Of a stretch of 64,000 nucleotides of DNA, positions 18,658 through 26,882 are shown in pieces. Each line of letters begins with the position of its first letter. Position 1 is the first letter of the stretch. This stretch comes from Novosphingobium sp. BW1 (GTDB lineage Bacteria; Pseudomonadota; Alphaproteobacteria; Sphingomonadales; Sphingomonadaceae). The notes beneath the pieces are model-generated. The model searched no databases. It saw nothing but the letters and a program-made list of their open reading frames with translations, and had not been told where the DNA came from. The stretch spans positions 124,001 to 188,000 of the forward strand of contig NZ_VIRF01000063.1 of NCBI RefSeq assembly GCF_008107685.1, given 5' to 3'. The position numbers and the translations under genes were made by a program.

Positions 18658-19400
18658 GCGACTCCCATTTCCTTGAGCTTGGCGACAAGCGCATCGACGT
18701 TCTCGACCTTGATGCCGGCGCTGCGCACCGGCGGCTCGGCGACCTTGAGCGTCTTGAGGCGCGGCGCGATGTCGACGCCGTAGTCGGCGGGCGTCTTAGC
18801 ATCGAGCGGCTTCTTCTTGGCCTTCATGATGTTGGGCAGCGAAGCGTAGCGCGGCTCGTTCAGGCGAAGGTCGGTGGTGACGATGGCGGGCATTGCCAGC
18901 TTGACGGTCTCGAGACCGCCGTCGACTTCGCGGGTGACGGCCACGCTATCGCCCTCGACCACGACCTTGGAGGCGAAGGTACCCTGCGGACGGCCCAGGA
19001 GAGCTGCGAGCATCTGGCCGGTCTGGTTGGAGTCGTCGTCGATCGCCTGCTTGCCCAGGATCACGAGGCCGGGGTTCTCTTCCTCGACCACGGCTTTGAG
19101 GATCTTGGCGACCGCCAGCGGCTCGACTTCTTCGTCGGTTGCGACATGAATCGCGCGGTCCGCGCCCATCGCCATGCCCGTGCGCAGGGTTTCGGCGGCC
19201 TTGGCCGGACCGATCGAGACCACAATGACCTCTTCGGCGTTGCCCGCTTCCTTGATCTGCAGCGCTTCCTCGACGGCGATCTCGTCGAAGGGGTTCATGC
19301 TCATCTTCACGTTGGCAAGGTCCACGCCGGACCCGTCCGCCTTTACCCGCGGCTTCACGTTGTAGTCGATCACCCGCTTCACGGGCACGAGGATTTTCAT
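18654..19400 (-). CDS. etfB: Electron transfer flavoprotein, beta subunit
   Basis: AMP-binding partner of EtfA, 248 residues. Family signatures include [15 protein letters not shown] at the N-terminus, [33 protein letters not shown] (here [19 protein letters not shown]), and the C-terminal extension [14 protein letters not shown] 19400 was chosen; an in-frame ATG 18 bases upstream is less likely. It is the first gene of the leftward etfBA operon. The 285 bases between it and sucC hold the sucC terminator and no gene. Confidence 0.96.
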   Translation of the reverse strand: MKILVPVKRVIDYNVKPRVKADGSGVDLANVKMSMNPFDEIAVEEALQIKEAGNAEEVIVVSIGPAKAAETLRTGMAMGADRAIHVATDEEVEPLAVAKILKAVVEEENPGLVILGKQAIDDDSNQTGQMLAALLGRPQGTFASKVVVEGDSVAVTREVDGGLETVKLAMPAIVTTDLRLNEPRYASLPNIMKAKKKPLDAKTPADYGVDIAPRLKTLKVAEPPVRSAGIKVENVDALVAKLKEMGVA

Positions 19401-19623
19401 GAGAATATGTCCTCTCAAACTCTGCTGCAGGCCTGTTTAGCCATGCGATTAAATTGCGCGGTGGTTGCCATCGCGCCCCACGCTCAAGACGTCAACCCCC
19501 GCAATTGTTCCATCGCCCCAAGAGGGGCTTTAGTCATGCCGGAGCAATTGGCCCGGGGAGTGCATGAGGGTGGCTGTTCCCGGTGTACAGAGCTGAGCCG
19601 GGCCCTGTTCAAAGGGCAAAAAG

Positions 19624-19656
19624 AAAGCGGCGGGAGCTCGAAGCCCCCGCCGCTTT
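19624..19656 (-). terminator. Intrinsic terminator after sucC
   Basis: AAAGCGGCGGG pairs with CCCGCCGCTTT. On the minus strand the stem is followed by CTTTTTG, so it ends leftward transcription from sucC. Confidence 0.85.
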
Positions 19657-19685
19657 GCGTGTCGTTTCGATGCCTGTGGGGCCGA

Positions 19686-20882
19686 TCAGGCCGCCTTGAC
19701 TTCGGCGACGATCTTCTTGGCCGCATCGCCCAGGTCGTTGGCCGGAACGATCGGCAGACCCGAATTGGCGAGGATGTCCTTGCCCTGCTGCACGTTGGTG
19801 CCTTCGAGGCGAACTACGAGCGGCACGCCTAGGTTCACTTCCTTGGCCGCCGCCACGATGCCCTCGGCAATGACGTCGCACTTCATGATGCCGCCGAAGA
19901 TGTTCACGAGGATGCCCTTCACGTTGGGATCGCCGAGAATGATCTTGAACGCCGCGGTCACCTTTTCGGTGGTGGCGCCGCCGCCCACGTCGAGGAAGTT
20001 GGCGGGGAACGAGCCGTTGAGCTTGATGATGTCCATGGTCGCCATGGCAAGCCCTGCGCCGTTCACCATGCAGCCGATGTCACCATCGAGCTTGATGTAG
20101 GCAAGGTCGTACTTGCTGGCTTCGATCTCGGCCGGATCTTCTTCGGTCTCGTCGCGCAGTTCGCGCACGTCGGGGTGACGGTAGAGCGCGTTCGAATCGA
20201 AGCTCATCTTGGTATCGAGGACGAGCAGCTGGCCGTCTTCGCTTTCCACCAGCGGGTTGATCTCGAGCATGTCGCAGTCGAGGTCCATGAAGGCCTCGTA
20301 GATCTGCTTGGCGATCTTCTGCGCCTGCTTGTTGAGATCGCCGGTCAGCTTGAGGCCGAAAGCGACGGCGCGGCCGTGGTGGGGCTGGAAGCCTTCGGCC
20401 GGGTCGATCGTGATCGTGGTGATCTTTTCCGGAGTCGAGTGAGCGACTTCCTCGATGTCCATGCCGCCTTCGGTCGAGGCGATCATCGCAACGCGACCGG
20501 TGGCACGGTCGACGAGCATCGAGAAGTAATATTCCTTGGCGATGTCGACGCCGTCGGTCACGTAAAGGCGGTTGACCTGCTTGCCCGCATCACCCGTCTG
20601 GATGGTGACAAGGGTGTTGCCGAGCATTTCCTTTGCGAATTCCTCAACCTCGTCGATCGACTTGGCGAGGCGCACGCCGCCCTTGGCGTCGGGGCCGAGT
20701 TCCTTGAACTTGCCCTTGCCACGGCCACCGGCGTGAATCTGCGCCTTGACGACGTAGAGCGGTCCGGGAAGCTGCTTGGCGGCGGCAACGGCTTCTTCGA
20801 CGGTCAGGGCGGGGATGCCGGCGGGGATGCCCACGCCGTACTTCGCAAGCAGTTCCTTGGCCTGATATTCGTGAATGTTCAT
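19686..20882 (-). CDS. sucC: Succinate-CoA ligase (ADP-forming), beta subunit
   Basis: TCA-cycle enzyme subunit, converting succinyl-CoA and ADP to succinate and ATP with SucD. The 398 residues match the family length and carry the ATP-grasp fold. Signatures are [32 protein letters not shown], the GGMDIEEVA block, LEINPLV, and NFLDVGGGA with [13 protein letters not shown] near the C-terminus. sucD, usually directly downstream, is not here: a terminator and then etfB follow. Confidence 0.97.
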   Translation of the reverse strand: MNIHEYQAKELLAKYGVGIPAGIPALTVEEAVAAAKQLPGPLYVVKAQIHAGGRGKGKFKELGPDAKGGVRLAKSIDEVEEFAKEMLGNTLVTIQTGDAGKQVNRLYVTDGVDIAKEYYFSMLVDRATGRVAMIASTEGGMDIEEVAHSTPEKITTITIDPAEGFQPHHGRAVAFGLKLTGDLNKQAQKIAKQIYEAFMDLDCDMLEINPLVESEDGQLLVLDTKMSFDSNALYRHPDVRELRDETEEDPAEIEASKYDLAYIKLDGDIGCMVNGAGLAMATMDIIKLNGSFPANFLDVGGGATTEKVTAAFKIILGDPNVKGILVNIFGGIMKCDVIAEGIVAAAKEVNLGVPLVVRLEGTNVQQGKDILANSGLPIVPANDLGDAAKKIVAEVKAA

Positions 20883-21098
20883 CGGTCAGTCGCTTTCTGC
20901 TGGAGTTTCCTCGAAGGAGGGCGCGAATGGTGATTTTTGCAACGCCGCCTAAGCATATCCCTGCGCGCTTGAAAAGGCCTCTAAGGCTCCGCATGACCTG
21001 GGAAATGGACATCCGGGCGACTTTGTCGGCAAATCGCGGGGGAGTTTTTGCATAATGCGATGCAATATCAATAGATCGGTACCGGAGGGCTTCCTACG

Positions 21099-21893
21099 AT
21101 GATCGACCGCGCACGTCTCGAGGCGATCGTGCGCGAGGCCGGGCGCATTGCGCTCGCCGCCTGGCCAGGCGACGGACACCTGCTTGCGCACTGGGAGAAG
21201 GACCCGGGCAGTCCGGTCAGCGCCGCCGACCTCGCCGTCGATGCCTACCTCAAACGCGAGCTGCGCGCGCTGCTGCCTGCTGCGGGATGGCTGAGCGAGG
21301 AGACACTCGACAGCGGCGCGCGCTGCGCACAGGACTTGGTCTGGCTGGTCGATCCCATTGACGGCACGCGCGACTTCATTGGCGGGCGTGATGGCTGGGC
21401 GGTTTCCGTGGCGCTGGTCAACCGCCACCGTCCACTCTTTGGCTATCTCTATGCACCCGCGCGCCGGCGCGCGGAAGGGGGCGAGTTCTGGACAGGCGAG
21501 CTGGGGCGGGGCGCCACGCGCAACGGCATCCCTCTCACAGCGAGCGCGCGTCCAGCGCTGGCGGGCGCGCGGGTACCGGCACGCAAGCTTGCACCCGAGG
21601 ACGCGGATCTTTTGCGCATAGAGCAGCCCAACTCGATCGCGCTGCGCATGGCAATGGTCGCGGCCGACGAAGCGGACCTGCTGGCAACGTTGCGCTGGGG
21701 ATTTGAGTGGGACATTGCCGCCGCTGGGCTAATTGCCCGTGAGGCGGGCGCGGCGGTGACCGATGCCTTCGGCAAGCCTCTCAATTATAACAAGCACGAT
21801 CCGCGCGCGTTCGGCGTCCTGTGCTGTTCAAGCGCGATGCACAGCGAGGCGGTGGCCCGCCTCGCCGACCGGGCCGCGCACTACTCGGCGTAA
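21099..21893 (+). CDS. cysQ: Inositol-monophosphatase-family phosphatase, CysQ type
   Basis: A 264-residue Mg-dependent phosphatase, most likely 3'(2'),5'-bisphosphate nucleotidase, which removes PAP formed in sulfate assimilation. Metal-site motifs are visible: WLSEET (Glu ligand, about residue 67), WLVDPIDGTRDFI (DPIDGT with the two Asp ligands), and WEFDIAA-like (here FEWDIAAAGLIAREAG) near residue 205. Substrate choice between PAP and inositol phosphate is inferred from the RDFI sequence and is not certain. It is divergent from sucC, and its 3' end overlaps the receiver-like gene by 13 bases. Confidence 0.82.
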   Translation: MIDRARLEAIVREAGRIALAAWPGDGHLLAHWEKDPGSPVSAADLAVDAYLKRELRALLPAAGWLSEETLDSGARCAQDLVWLVDPIDGTRDFIGGRDGWAVSVALVNRHRPLFGYLYAPARRRAEGGEFWTGELGRGATRNGIPLTASARPALAGARVPARKLAPEDADLLRIEQPNSIALRMAMVAADEADLLATLRWGFEWDIAAAGLIAREAGAAVTDAFGKPLNYNKHDPRAFGVLCCSSAMHSEAVARLADRAAHYSA

Positions 21894-22402
21894 GCCTGAG
21901 GGGCGTGGCTTTCGTTCGAGGCTCGCCACAGTTCGCGCATCTGGCGAAGACCCGCATCTTCCTGAGGTCTGATGACGTTCGGGGCCATCTGGGGAAAGAC
22001 GCTCTCCAGTTCGCTGGGCGCAGGAGCCTTGGTGGCATGGCTGGCCGCGACCGAGAGCAGAGTCGACTTCAGTTCCTCGATGCCGCATGGCCAGGGCAGG
22101 TAGGCGCCTGCACCCTTCAACAACGCAGCGGAGCGACGCAGCGGGCTGGCCTCTGCCGAGAAGGCCACGAAGGGCAGGTCTTTCTGGTGCATTTTCAGCA
22201 GGCGGCACAATGAATCGATGGTTCCCCCAGAGTCCTCGACCAGCAGGACGGCGTCCTTCGGCCAGAACTGCGTGAGCTCTGAATAATGCTCCAGAGGAAT
22301 TACATAACTGGCGAGATTGGTGAGTTCATGCGAAATCTTCGCGCGTCGATGAACATCACTATCTATCAATACAAACTGTGATCTTTCCACTCTAGCCTCC
22401 AT
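21881..22402 (-). CDS. Degenerate response-regulator receiver protein
   Basis: A 173-residue protein with a receiver-like fold at about 8-122: FVLIDSD (D14, D16, acidic pocket), VLLVEDSG (D57, candidate phospho-acceptor), FVAFSAE (S82, switch Ser/Thr), then GAYLPWPCGIEEL, where the invariant Lys of the usual LPKPF is Trp104. The C-terminal 50 residues contain no helix-turn-helix that I can see. Loss of the Lys suggests phosphorylation-independent signalling. No histidine kinase is nearby. It is preceded by an unusually AT-rich region, and its end overlaps cysQ. Confidence 0.72.
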   Translation of the reverse strand: MEARVERSQFVLIDSDVHRRAKISHELTNLASYVIPLEHYSELTQFWPKDAVLLVEDSGGTIDSLCRLLKMHQKDLPFVAFSAEASPLRRSAALLKGAGAYLPWPCGIEELKSTLLSVAASHATKAPAPSELESVFPQMAPNVIRPQEDAGLRQMRELWRASNESHAPQAYAE

Positions 22403-22740
22403 TTCGAAACCAACTCACCTCTATAAAACACATAAAATCAGTAATAAGTTGAGTTCGTATTTCACGTAATGGATAAGCAATTATGATCCGGATATACGCA
22501 TAACTACTAGGTGTATTTGGTATGCAAGAGTGAAATTTGAGATTAAGCGTCCAAGTGATCGAAAGATAATCGGAATAATGAGACTGAGGGTGTGCTGGTT
22601 GCAACTGGAAACTGATTCACAGGCCCCAGAAAACGGCCAATGTTGCGCATTTTGCAATATCGTTCGCCGTTTCGTCATTTGCCCGCATCCGCACTTACAC
22701 TTAAATCGAAAAGGCCTTTCAGGCATCCTCTCCCAAATGA
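22403..22740. other. AT-rich intergenic island
   Basis: About 340 bases upstream of the receiver-like gene that are visibly much richer in A/T than the surrounding high-GC DNA. The short reading frames lack family matches or convincing ribosome sites, so I call no gene. It presumably contains the promoter of the leftward gene, and the composition suggests either a nucleoid-protein-bound promoter or a remnant of acquired DNA. Confidence 0.55.
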
Positions 22741-22742
22741 AC

Positions 22743-22779
22743 TAAAACGGCCGGTCCGCAATGGGCCGGCCTTTTTTTT
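22743..22779. terminator. Bidirectional intrinsic terminator after the OmpA-type gene
   Basis: GGCCGG(T) / (C)CCGGCC stem with AAAA before it and eight T after it on the plus strand. On the minus strand it follows the OmpA-type lipoprotein gene and ends in TTTT. Confidence 0.85.
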
Positions 22780-22845
22780 GCCTTTCGCGGGCGGGCAAGA
22801 GGAAGCGTGCGCCAGAAGGTGCGCACGCTTCGCAGGTTGAGGCGA

Positions 22846-23520
22846 TCAGTTCGCTGACTGGGCTTCCTCGGTCGTGACCGGGGTGATCTTGATTTCCACG
22901 CGGCGGTTGAGAGCACGGCCCTCGGCGGTGGTGTTGTCGGCTACGGGATAGTCCTCACCCATTCCCTGGGTCTGCAGGCGGGCCGAAGAGACGCCGCGGC
23001 CGATCAGGTAGCGCGCAACGGAATCGGCACGGCGCTTGGAGAGGTCGAGGTTGTAGCTGGCTGCGCCGGTCGAATCGGTGTGGCCGTAGACGTCGACGAG
23101 GCTGTTGGGATACTCGACCATCGACTGGGCGACCTTGTCGAGCGAGGTCTGGAACGAGGGGCTGATCGCGGTCGAATCGACAGCGAAGGTCACGTCGGGA
23201 AGGTTGACGAGAATGCCGTCGCCTTCTTGCGTCACGTCGATGCCCGAACCGGCGGTGTCTTCCTTCAGTTCCTTGATCTGCTTGTCCATCTGGTAGCCGA
23301 CCACGCCGCCCGCGACGCCGCCGATGCCAGCGCCCACGATACGCGCGGTGCGCCCGCCAATGACGCTGCCCAGAAGATAGCCCAGACCCGCACCGCCTGC
23401 ACCGCCGATGGCCGTGCGCGAAACCTTGCGCTCGCCCGTGTTGGGGTCGGTAACGCAGGCCGAAAGGCCCACCAGCGAAAGGGCCGCTGCTGCACTGACG
23501 ATCAAACGCGATTTTTTCAT
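22846..23520 (-). CDS. OmpA-family peptidoglycan-associated lipoprotein
   Basis: A 224-residue outer-membrane lipoprotein. A signal peptide with lipobox (LVGLSAC) is followed by a Gly-rich glycine-zipper segment (about 40-80; AIGGAGGAGLGYLLGS, VGAGIGGVAGGVVGY) and a C-terminal OmpA domain (about 110-215) that binds peptidoglycan. That domain has VYGHTDSTGAASYNLDLSKRRADSVA and NRRVEIKI. This is the YiaD-like layout. Start ATG 23520 (MKKSRL) gives the signal peptide; the upstream in-frame extension does not. It is divergent from the CorC-type gene. Confidence 0.92.
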   Translation of the reverse strand: MKKSRLIVSAAAALSLVGLSACVTDPNTGERKVSRTAIGGAGGAGLGYLLGSVIGGRTARIVGAGIGGVAGGVVGYQMDKQIKELKEDTAGSGIDVTQEGDGILVNLPDVTFAVDSTAISPSFQTSLDKVAQSMVEYPNSLVDVYGHTDSTGAASYNLDLSKRRADSVARYLIGRGVSSARLQTQGMGEDYPVADNTTAEGRALNRRVEIKITPVTTEEAQSAN

Positions 23521-23712
23521 AACGATGCCTTTCCTAGATCCGCATGCCTGCAGGAGGTCTGTGCTGTCGTGCACATTAATCTGTCCTGTCCACCTTGCCC
23601 ATAACGAACAATGGGTCAGGGTGTTCCGCTGGTCCGGCCAGAGACGCTTTTGCCAAGGGGGCGCCTGCAACCGCTTCGCGATTCGCCGGTTCTCTGCTAG
23701 CGCTGCTGCATT

Positions 23713-25047
23713 GTGACACCATTTCCCTGGACCGACCTTCTCATCATCGTTGGGCTGATCCTGCTCAATGGTCTTTTTTCCATGTCCGAGCTCGCGATCG
23801 TCTCGGCCCGGGTGCCGCGCCTGCAGGTCAGAGCCGACAAGGGCAACACGGCGGCCATGACCGCGATTGCCTTGGCGCAGGACCCGGGCAAATTCCTCTC
23901 CACCGTCCAGATCGGCATTACCCTTATAGGCATCGTGGCCGGTGCCTATTCCGGCGCCAGCCTGGGCGGCCCGGTGGGCGAGCGTCTGGCCATGCTCGGT
24001 GTGCCTGCGGCCTATGCCGACGAGGCGGGCTTTGCGCTCGTGATCGCAGTGACAACCTACGCGAGCCTGGTAGCGGGCGAACTCGTCCCCAAGCAGCTGG
24101 CTCTGCGCGCGGCCGAACCGGTTGCCCTCGTGATGGCGTTGCCGATGGCGTGGATGGCGCGGATCATGGCGCCTTTCGTCTGGCTGCTCGACCGCTCTTC
24201 AGGACTGATCCTGCGCCTTCTGGCGATTCGCGGCGGCGCGCAGGAGCGGCTGACCTCCGAGGAGCTGCAGATGATCTTCGCCGAGGCCACGCGCTCGGGC
24301 GTGATCGAAGAGGAGGAGCGTGCGATGATGGCGGGCGTCATGCGCCTTGCCGATCGTCCGGTGCGCGAGCTGATGACGCCGCGCAACCAGCTCGACTGGA
24401 TCGTCCTCGACGCGAGCGAGGAGGAACTGCGTGCCCGGATCGAGGAAACGCCGCATTCGCTGCTGCCCGTGGCGCAGGAAGAGTCGCGCGATACGATCGT
24501 CGGCGTCCTCAATGTGCGCGACGTTCTTGCCGCGCTGGTGGCGGGCCAGCGCGTCGACATCGCGACGATGATGAAGCGGGCGGAAGTCATCCCCGACCAG
24601 CTCGACGCCATGGACGCGCTGCGCAAGCTCCAGAGCGCGCCCGTGGCGATGGCTTTCGTGCACGACGAATACGGGCACCTCGAAGGCATCGTGACGCCCG
24701 CCGACGTGCTCGAGGCGCTGGTCGGCAACTTTGCCAGTCATCAGGACGTGGGCGATGCACCGCTGGTGATCGACCGCGAGGACGGCTCGATGCTCGTTTC
24801 GGGCGCGATGTCCGCCGATGCCCTTGCCGACCGCCTGGCCCTGCATCTTCCCGATGACCGGGAATTCGCGACCGCGGCGGGCTATGTCCTGGCTGTCCTC
24901 AAGAAAGTGCCGGGCGAGGGGGAGCACTTCACCGAGCAGGGCTGGCGCTTCGAGGTGGTCGACATGGATGGGCTCAAGATCGACAAGATCCTCGTTGCCC
25001 GCACGCCTGATGACGCGGAAGGGGACGGCGTCGTCGGCGAGAGCTGA
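23713..25047 (+). CDS. CNNM/CBS-domain membrane protein (CorC/HlyC, UPF0053 family)
   Basis: A 444-residue inner-membrane protein of the hemolysin-III-like/CNNM group, associated with Mg or Co ion homeostasis. It has an N-terminal CNNM transmembrane domain (about 1-200; LLNGLFSMSELAIVSAR, TLIGIVAGAYSG), two CBS domains (about 215-335; VRELMTPRNQLDWI, AMAFVHDEYGHLEGIVTPADVLEAL), and a C-terminal CorC_HlyC domain (about 350-435). The GTG start at 23713 directly precedes the first membrane helix. It is monocistronic, and the SDR pseudogene follows 132 bases later. Confidence 0.9.
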   Translation: MTPFPWTDLLIIVGLILLNGLFSMSELAIVSARVPRLQVRADKGNTAAMTAIALAQDPGKFLSTVQIGITLIGIVAGAYSGASLGGPVGERLAMLGVPAAYADEAGFALVIAVTTYASLVAGELVPKQLALRAAEPVALVMALPMAWMARIMAPFVWLLDRSSGLILRLLAIRGGAQERLTSEELQMIFAEATRSGVIEEEERAMMAGVMRLADRPVRELMTPRNQLDWIVLDASEEELRARIEETPHSLLPVAQEESRDTIVGVLNVRDVLAALVAGQRVDIATMMKRAEVIPDQLDAMDALRKLQSAPVAMAFVHDEYGHLEGIVTPADVLEALVGNFASHQDVGDAPLVIDREDGSMLVSGAMSADALADRLALHLPDDREFATAAGYVLAVLKKVPGEGEHFTEQGWRFEVVDMDGLKIDKILVARTPDDAEGDGVVGES

Positions 25048-25179
25048 GCGAACCGTTTGACGAGCGTTCCGCGCGTCCGATCACCCGCGGCTTCTCTTCA
25101 AATAGCAAAACGATTGCAGATCTAGACCGCCTTGACCGGGCGGTGGACCAGACCGGCTGCGCCACCGGATAAGTAGCAC

Positions 25180-25888
25180 ATGAATATCCGACTTGATGGC
25201 AAGGTTGCGGTGGTCACGGGCGCCGGTTCGTAGCTGGGCAAGGCCATTGCTCTTGCACTGGCCGACGCAGGCGCAGCCATCGTCGTCGCCGATCTCAACG
25301 CCGATACGGCGGAAGGCGTCGCCAACGCGATTACCCGCCAGGGCGGCACGGCCAAGGTTTCCATAGGGGGCTTCTCCAAGTCCGAGGTCGTCGAGGCCAC
25401 GCTGGCAAACACCCAGGAACTGGGCGGGCTTGACCCGCTTTTCAACAGCGCGGGGATCGCCGGGCCGACCGACCAGATCGGTGAGTATGATGTCGATGCC
25501 TGGCGCAAGGTCGTCGACATCAACCTCAACGGGACTTTCTACGGTCTGCACTACGGCATGCTGGCCATGATCGCGAACGGCAACGGGGCGATCGTCAACA
25601 TGGCCTCGGCGCAAGGCAGGGTCGGTTCGATTAACGGCGTGGGCTACACGGCGACCAAGCACGTGGTCGTGGGCAAGGGCGTTCGCGTGAACGCCGTGGT
25701 GCCGGGGAACATCGATACACCGCGGCTGACGGGTCTCGACGAGGAGATGAGCGCAGGGCTCGTCGCGTTGCATCCGATAGGCCGTCTCGGCAAGGCCGAG
25801 GAAGTTGCCTCGCTGGTCCTGTTCCTGCTCGCTGATCGGGCGAGCTTCACCGCCTGTTGATGGCCTTCCTGCAGGTCATTGCTACATG
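25180..25888 (+). pseudogene. Decayed short-chain dehydrogenase/reductase (SDR)
   Basis: Remnant of an NAD(P)-dependent SDR. Reading from ATG 25180 gives MNIRLDGKVAVVTGAGS, then an in-frame TAG at 25231 exactly where the second Gly of TGxxxGxG belongs. The same frame then continues as a normal SDR: the NAG motif is present as FNSAGIAGP, then INLNGTFYG, YTATKH (catalytic YxxxK). Around 25675 about a dozen residues are missing between the YxxxK helix and GVRVNAVVPGNIDTP. The end is also shifted: the frame stops at 25860, while VDG-type C-terminal residues appear in another frame, which stops at 25888. Three independent lesions mean a pseudogene, not a sequencing slip. Confidence 0.87.
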
Positions 25889-25926
25889 AAAAAGGGCCAG
25901 GAGAGCATTGCTCTTCCGGCCCTTTT
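25889..25926. terminator. Bidirectional intrinsic terminator
   Basis: AAAAAGGGCC / GGCCCTTTT with an inner GAGAGC-ATT-GCTCTT stem, between the SDR pseudogene and the convergent DUF3035 gene. T-runs occur on both strands. Confidence 0.85.
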
Positions 25927-25946
25927 GGTAACTCTGGAAGCCTGGT

Positions 25947-26363
25947 TCAGCCGCCGACGGCGACCTGGGCTTCACGGCCGTCGCCTTCGGGGGCGGACAG
26001 GATCGAGCGGGTCACCTGGCCCTTGGCGACCGTGTAGGTGTCGGGATCGCCCACGGTCGAGCGGATGCCCGGCTCGGCCTTGCCGGCCATGGCGAGCGTG
26101 GCCGTTTCTACGTCGCTGCGGGCTTGCGGGCCGCCGAACAGCGCATCGAGGGTCTGCTCCTGAAGCGCGCCGTCAGAGGGGCGCGGTTCACCCTGCTTTG
26201 GCGGCTGCAGCGAGAAATCGGGCGGCACGACCAGCGGCGTCTGACGCTGGACGGCGAACTCGTCCGGGCGCGCGCGGTTGAACAGGCCGCTGCTGCCACA
26301 AGCCGAGAGCAGGAATGCACCGCTCGTGACAAGGATCAGGGCGCCGGTCTTCTTAACGAACAT
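25947..26363 (-). CDS. DUF3035 outer-membrane lipoprotein (BamF-like)
   Basis: A 138-residue lipoprotein (lipobox LLSAC). After the Cys it has the conserved RPDEFAVQRQTPLVVPPDFSL block shared by alphaproteobacterial DUF3035 proteins, which resembles the N-terminal BamC motif; such proteins have been described as BamF, an accessory of the outer-membrane barrel assembly machine. I infer that role from the motif only. Start ATG 26363 is chosen. It is the last gene of the leftward ileS-lspA group, four bases after lspA. Confidence 0.82.
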   Translation of the reverse strand: MFVKKTGALILVTSGAFLLSACGSSGLFNRARPDEFAVQRQTPLVVPPDFSLQPPKQGEPRPSDGALQEQTLDALFGGPQARSDVETATLAMAGKAEPGIRSTVGDPDTYTVAKGQVTRSILSAPEGDGREAQVAVGG

Positions 26364-26367
26364 CAAA

Positions 26368-26877
26368 TCAACTCTCCGGAGCGGGGCTGGCTGTGGTTTC
26401 GGGCTTGTCGCGCGAAAGGAGCGTGCGAGCAAGGATAATCAGGACGCCCAGGGTAATCGCGGCGTCGGCGATGTTGAAGACCAGGAACGGCCTCCATTCG
26501 CCGAAATGCAGGTCGGCGAAGTCGACCACGTAGCCGAAGCTGAAGCGGTCGCGGATGTTGCCGAGCGCGCCGCCCAGGACCAGGCCGAGGGCACCGATCT
26601 CGGGCAGCTTGCGCTCGCGCAGGAGCCACACGAAGACGAACAGCGCAATCGCCGCGGTCATCGCCACCAGCGCCCAGCGCCCTTCGGGCGAGCCCGCGGT
26701 GAAGAGGCCGAGCGAAACGCCGAAGTTCTGCGTGAAGCGCAGCGCGAAGAACGGCAGGATTTCCTGCACCTCGCCCACCCGGTCGATGCCGAGCGGGCCC
26801 GTGACCCAGGACTTCACGCCCTGGTCCACAAGGAACACAAGGGCTGCGGCCAGAAGGCCGAGCAGGCGCTTGCGCAT
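26368..26877 (-). CDS. lspA: Lipoprotein signal peptidase (signal peptidase II)
   Basis: Inner-membrane aspartic protease that cuts signal peptides from diacylated prolipoproteins. The 169-residue protein has four predicted membrane helices and the active-site blocks LVDQ near the N-terminus, FTQNFGVSLGLF, GGALGNIRDRF (catalytic Asp) and VVDF...FNIADAAI (second Asp). Start ATG 26877 is preferred, because the longer in-frame extension overlaps ileS. It lies five bases after ileS and four before the DUF3035 lipoprotein, which is itself a likely substrate. Confidence 0.96.
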   Translation of the reverse strand: MRKRLLGLLAAALVFLVDQGVKSWVTGPLGIDRVGEVQEILPFFALRFTQNFGVSLGLFTAGSPEGRWALVAMTAAIALFVFVWLLRERKLPEIGALGLVLGGALGNIRDRFSFGYVVDFADLHFGEWRPFLVFNIADAAITLGVLIILARTLLSRDKPETTASPAPES

Positions 26878-26882
26878 GAGGG

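Noticed and set aside
22804..22830. GCGTGCGC/GCGCACGC hairpin just downstream of the OmpA-type gene
   Set aside because: No T-run and a strong terminator lies next to it; likely part of the same 3' region and not separately callable.
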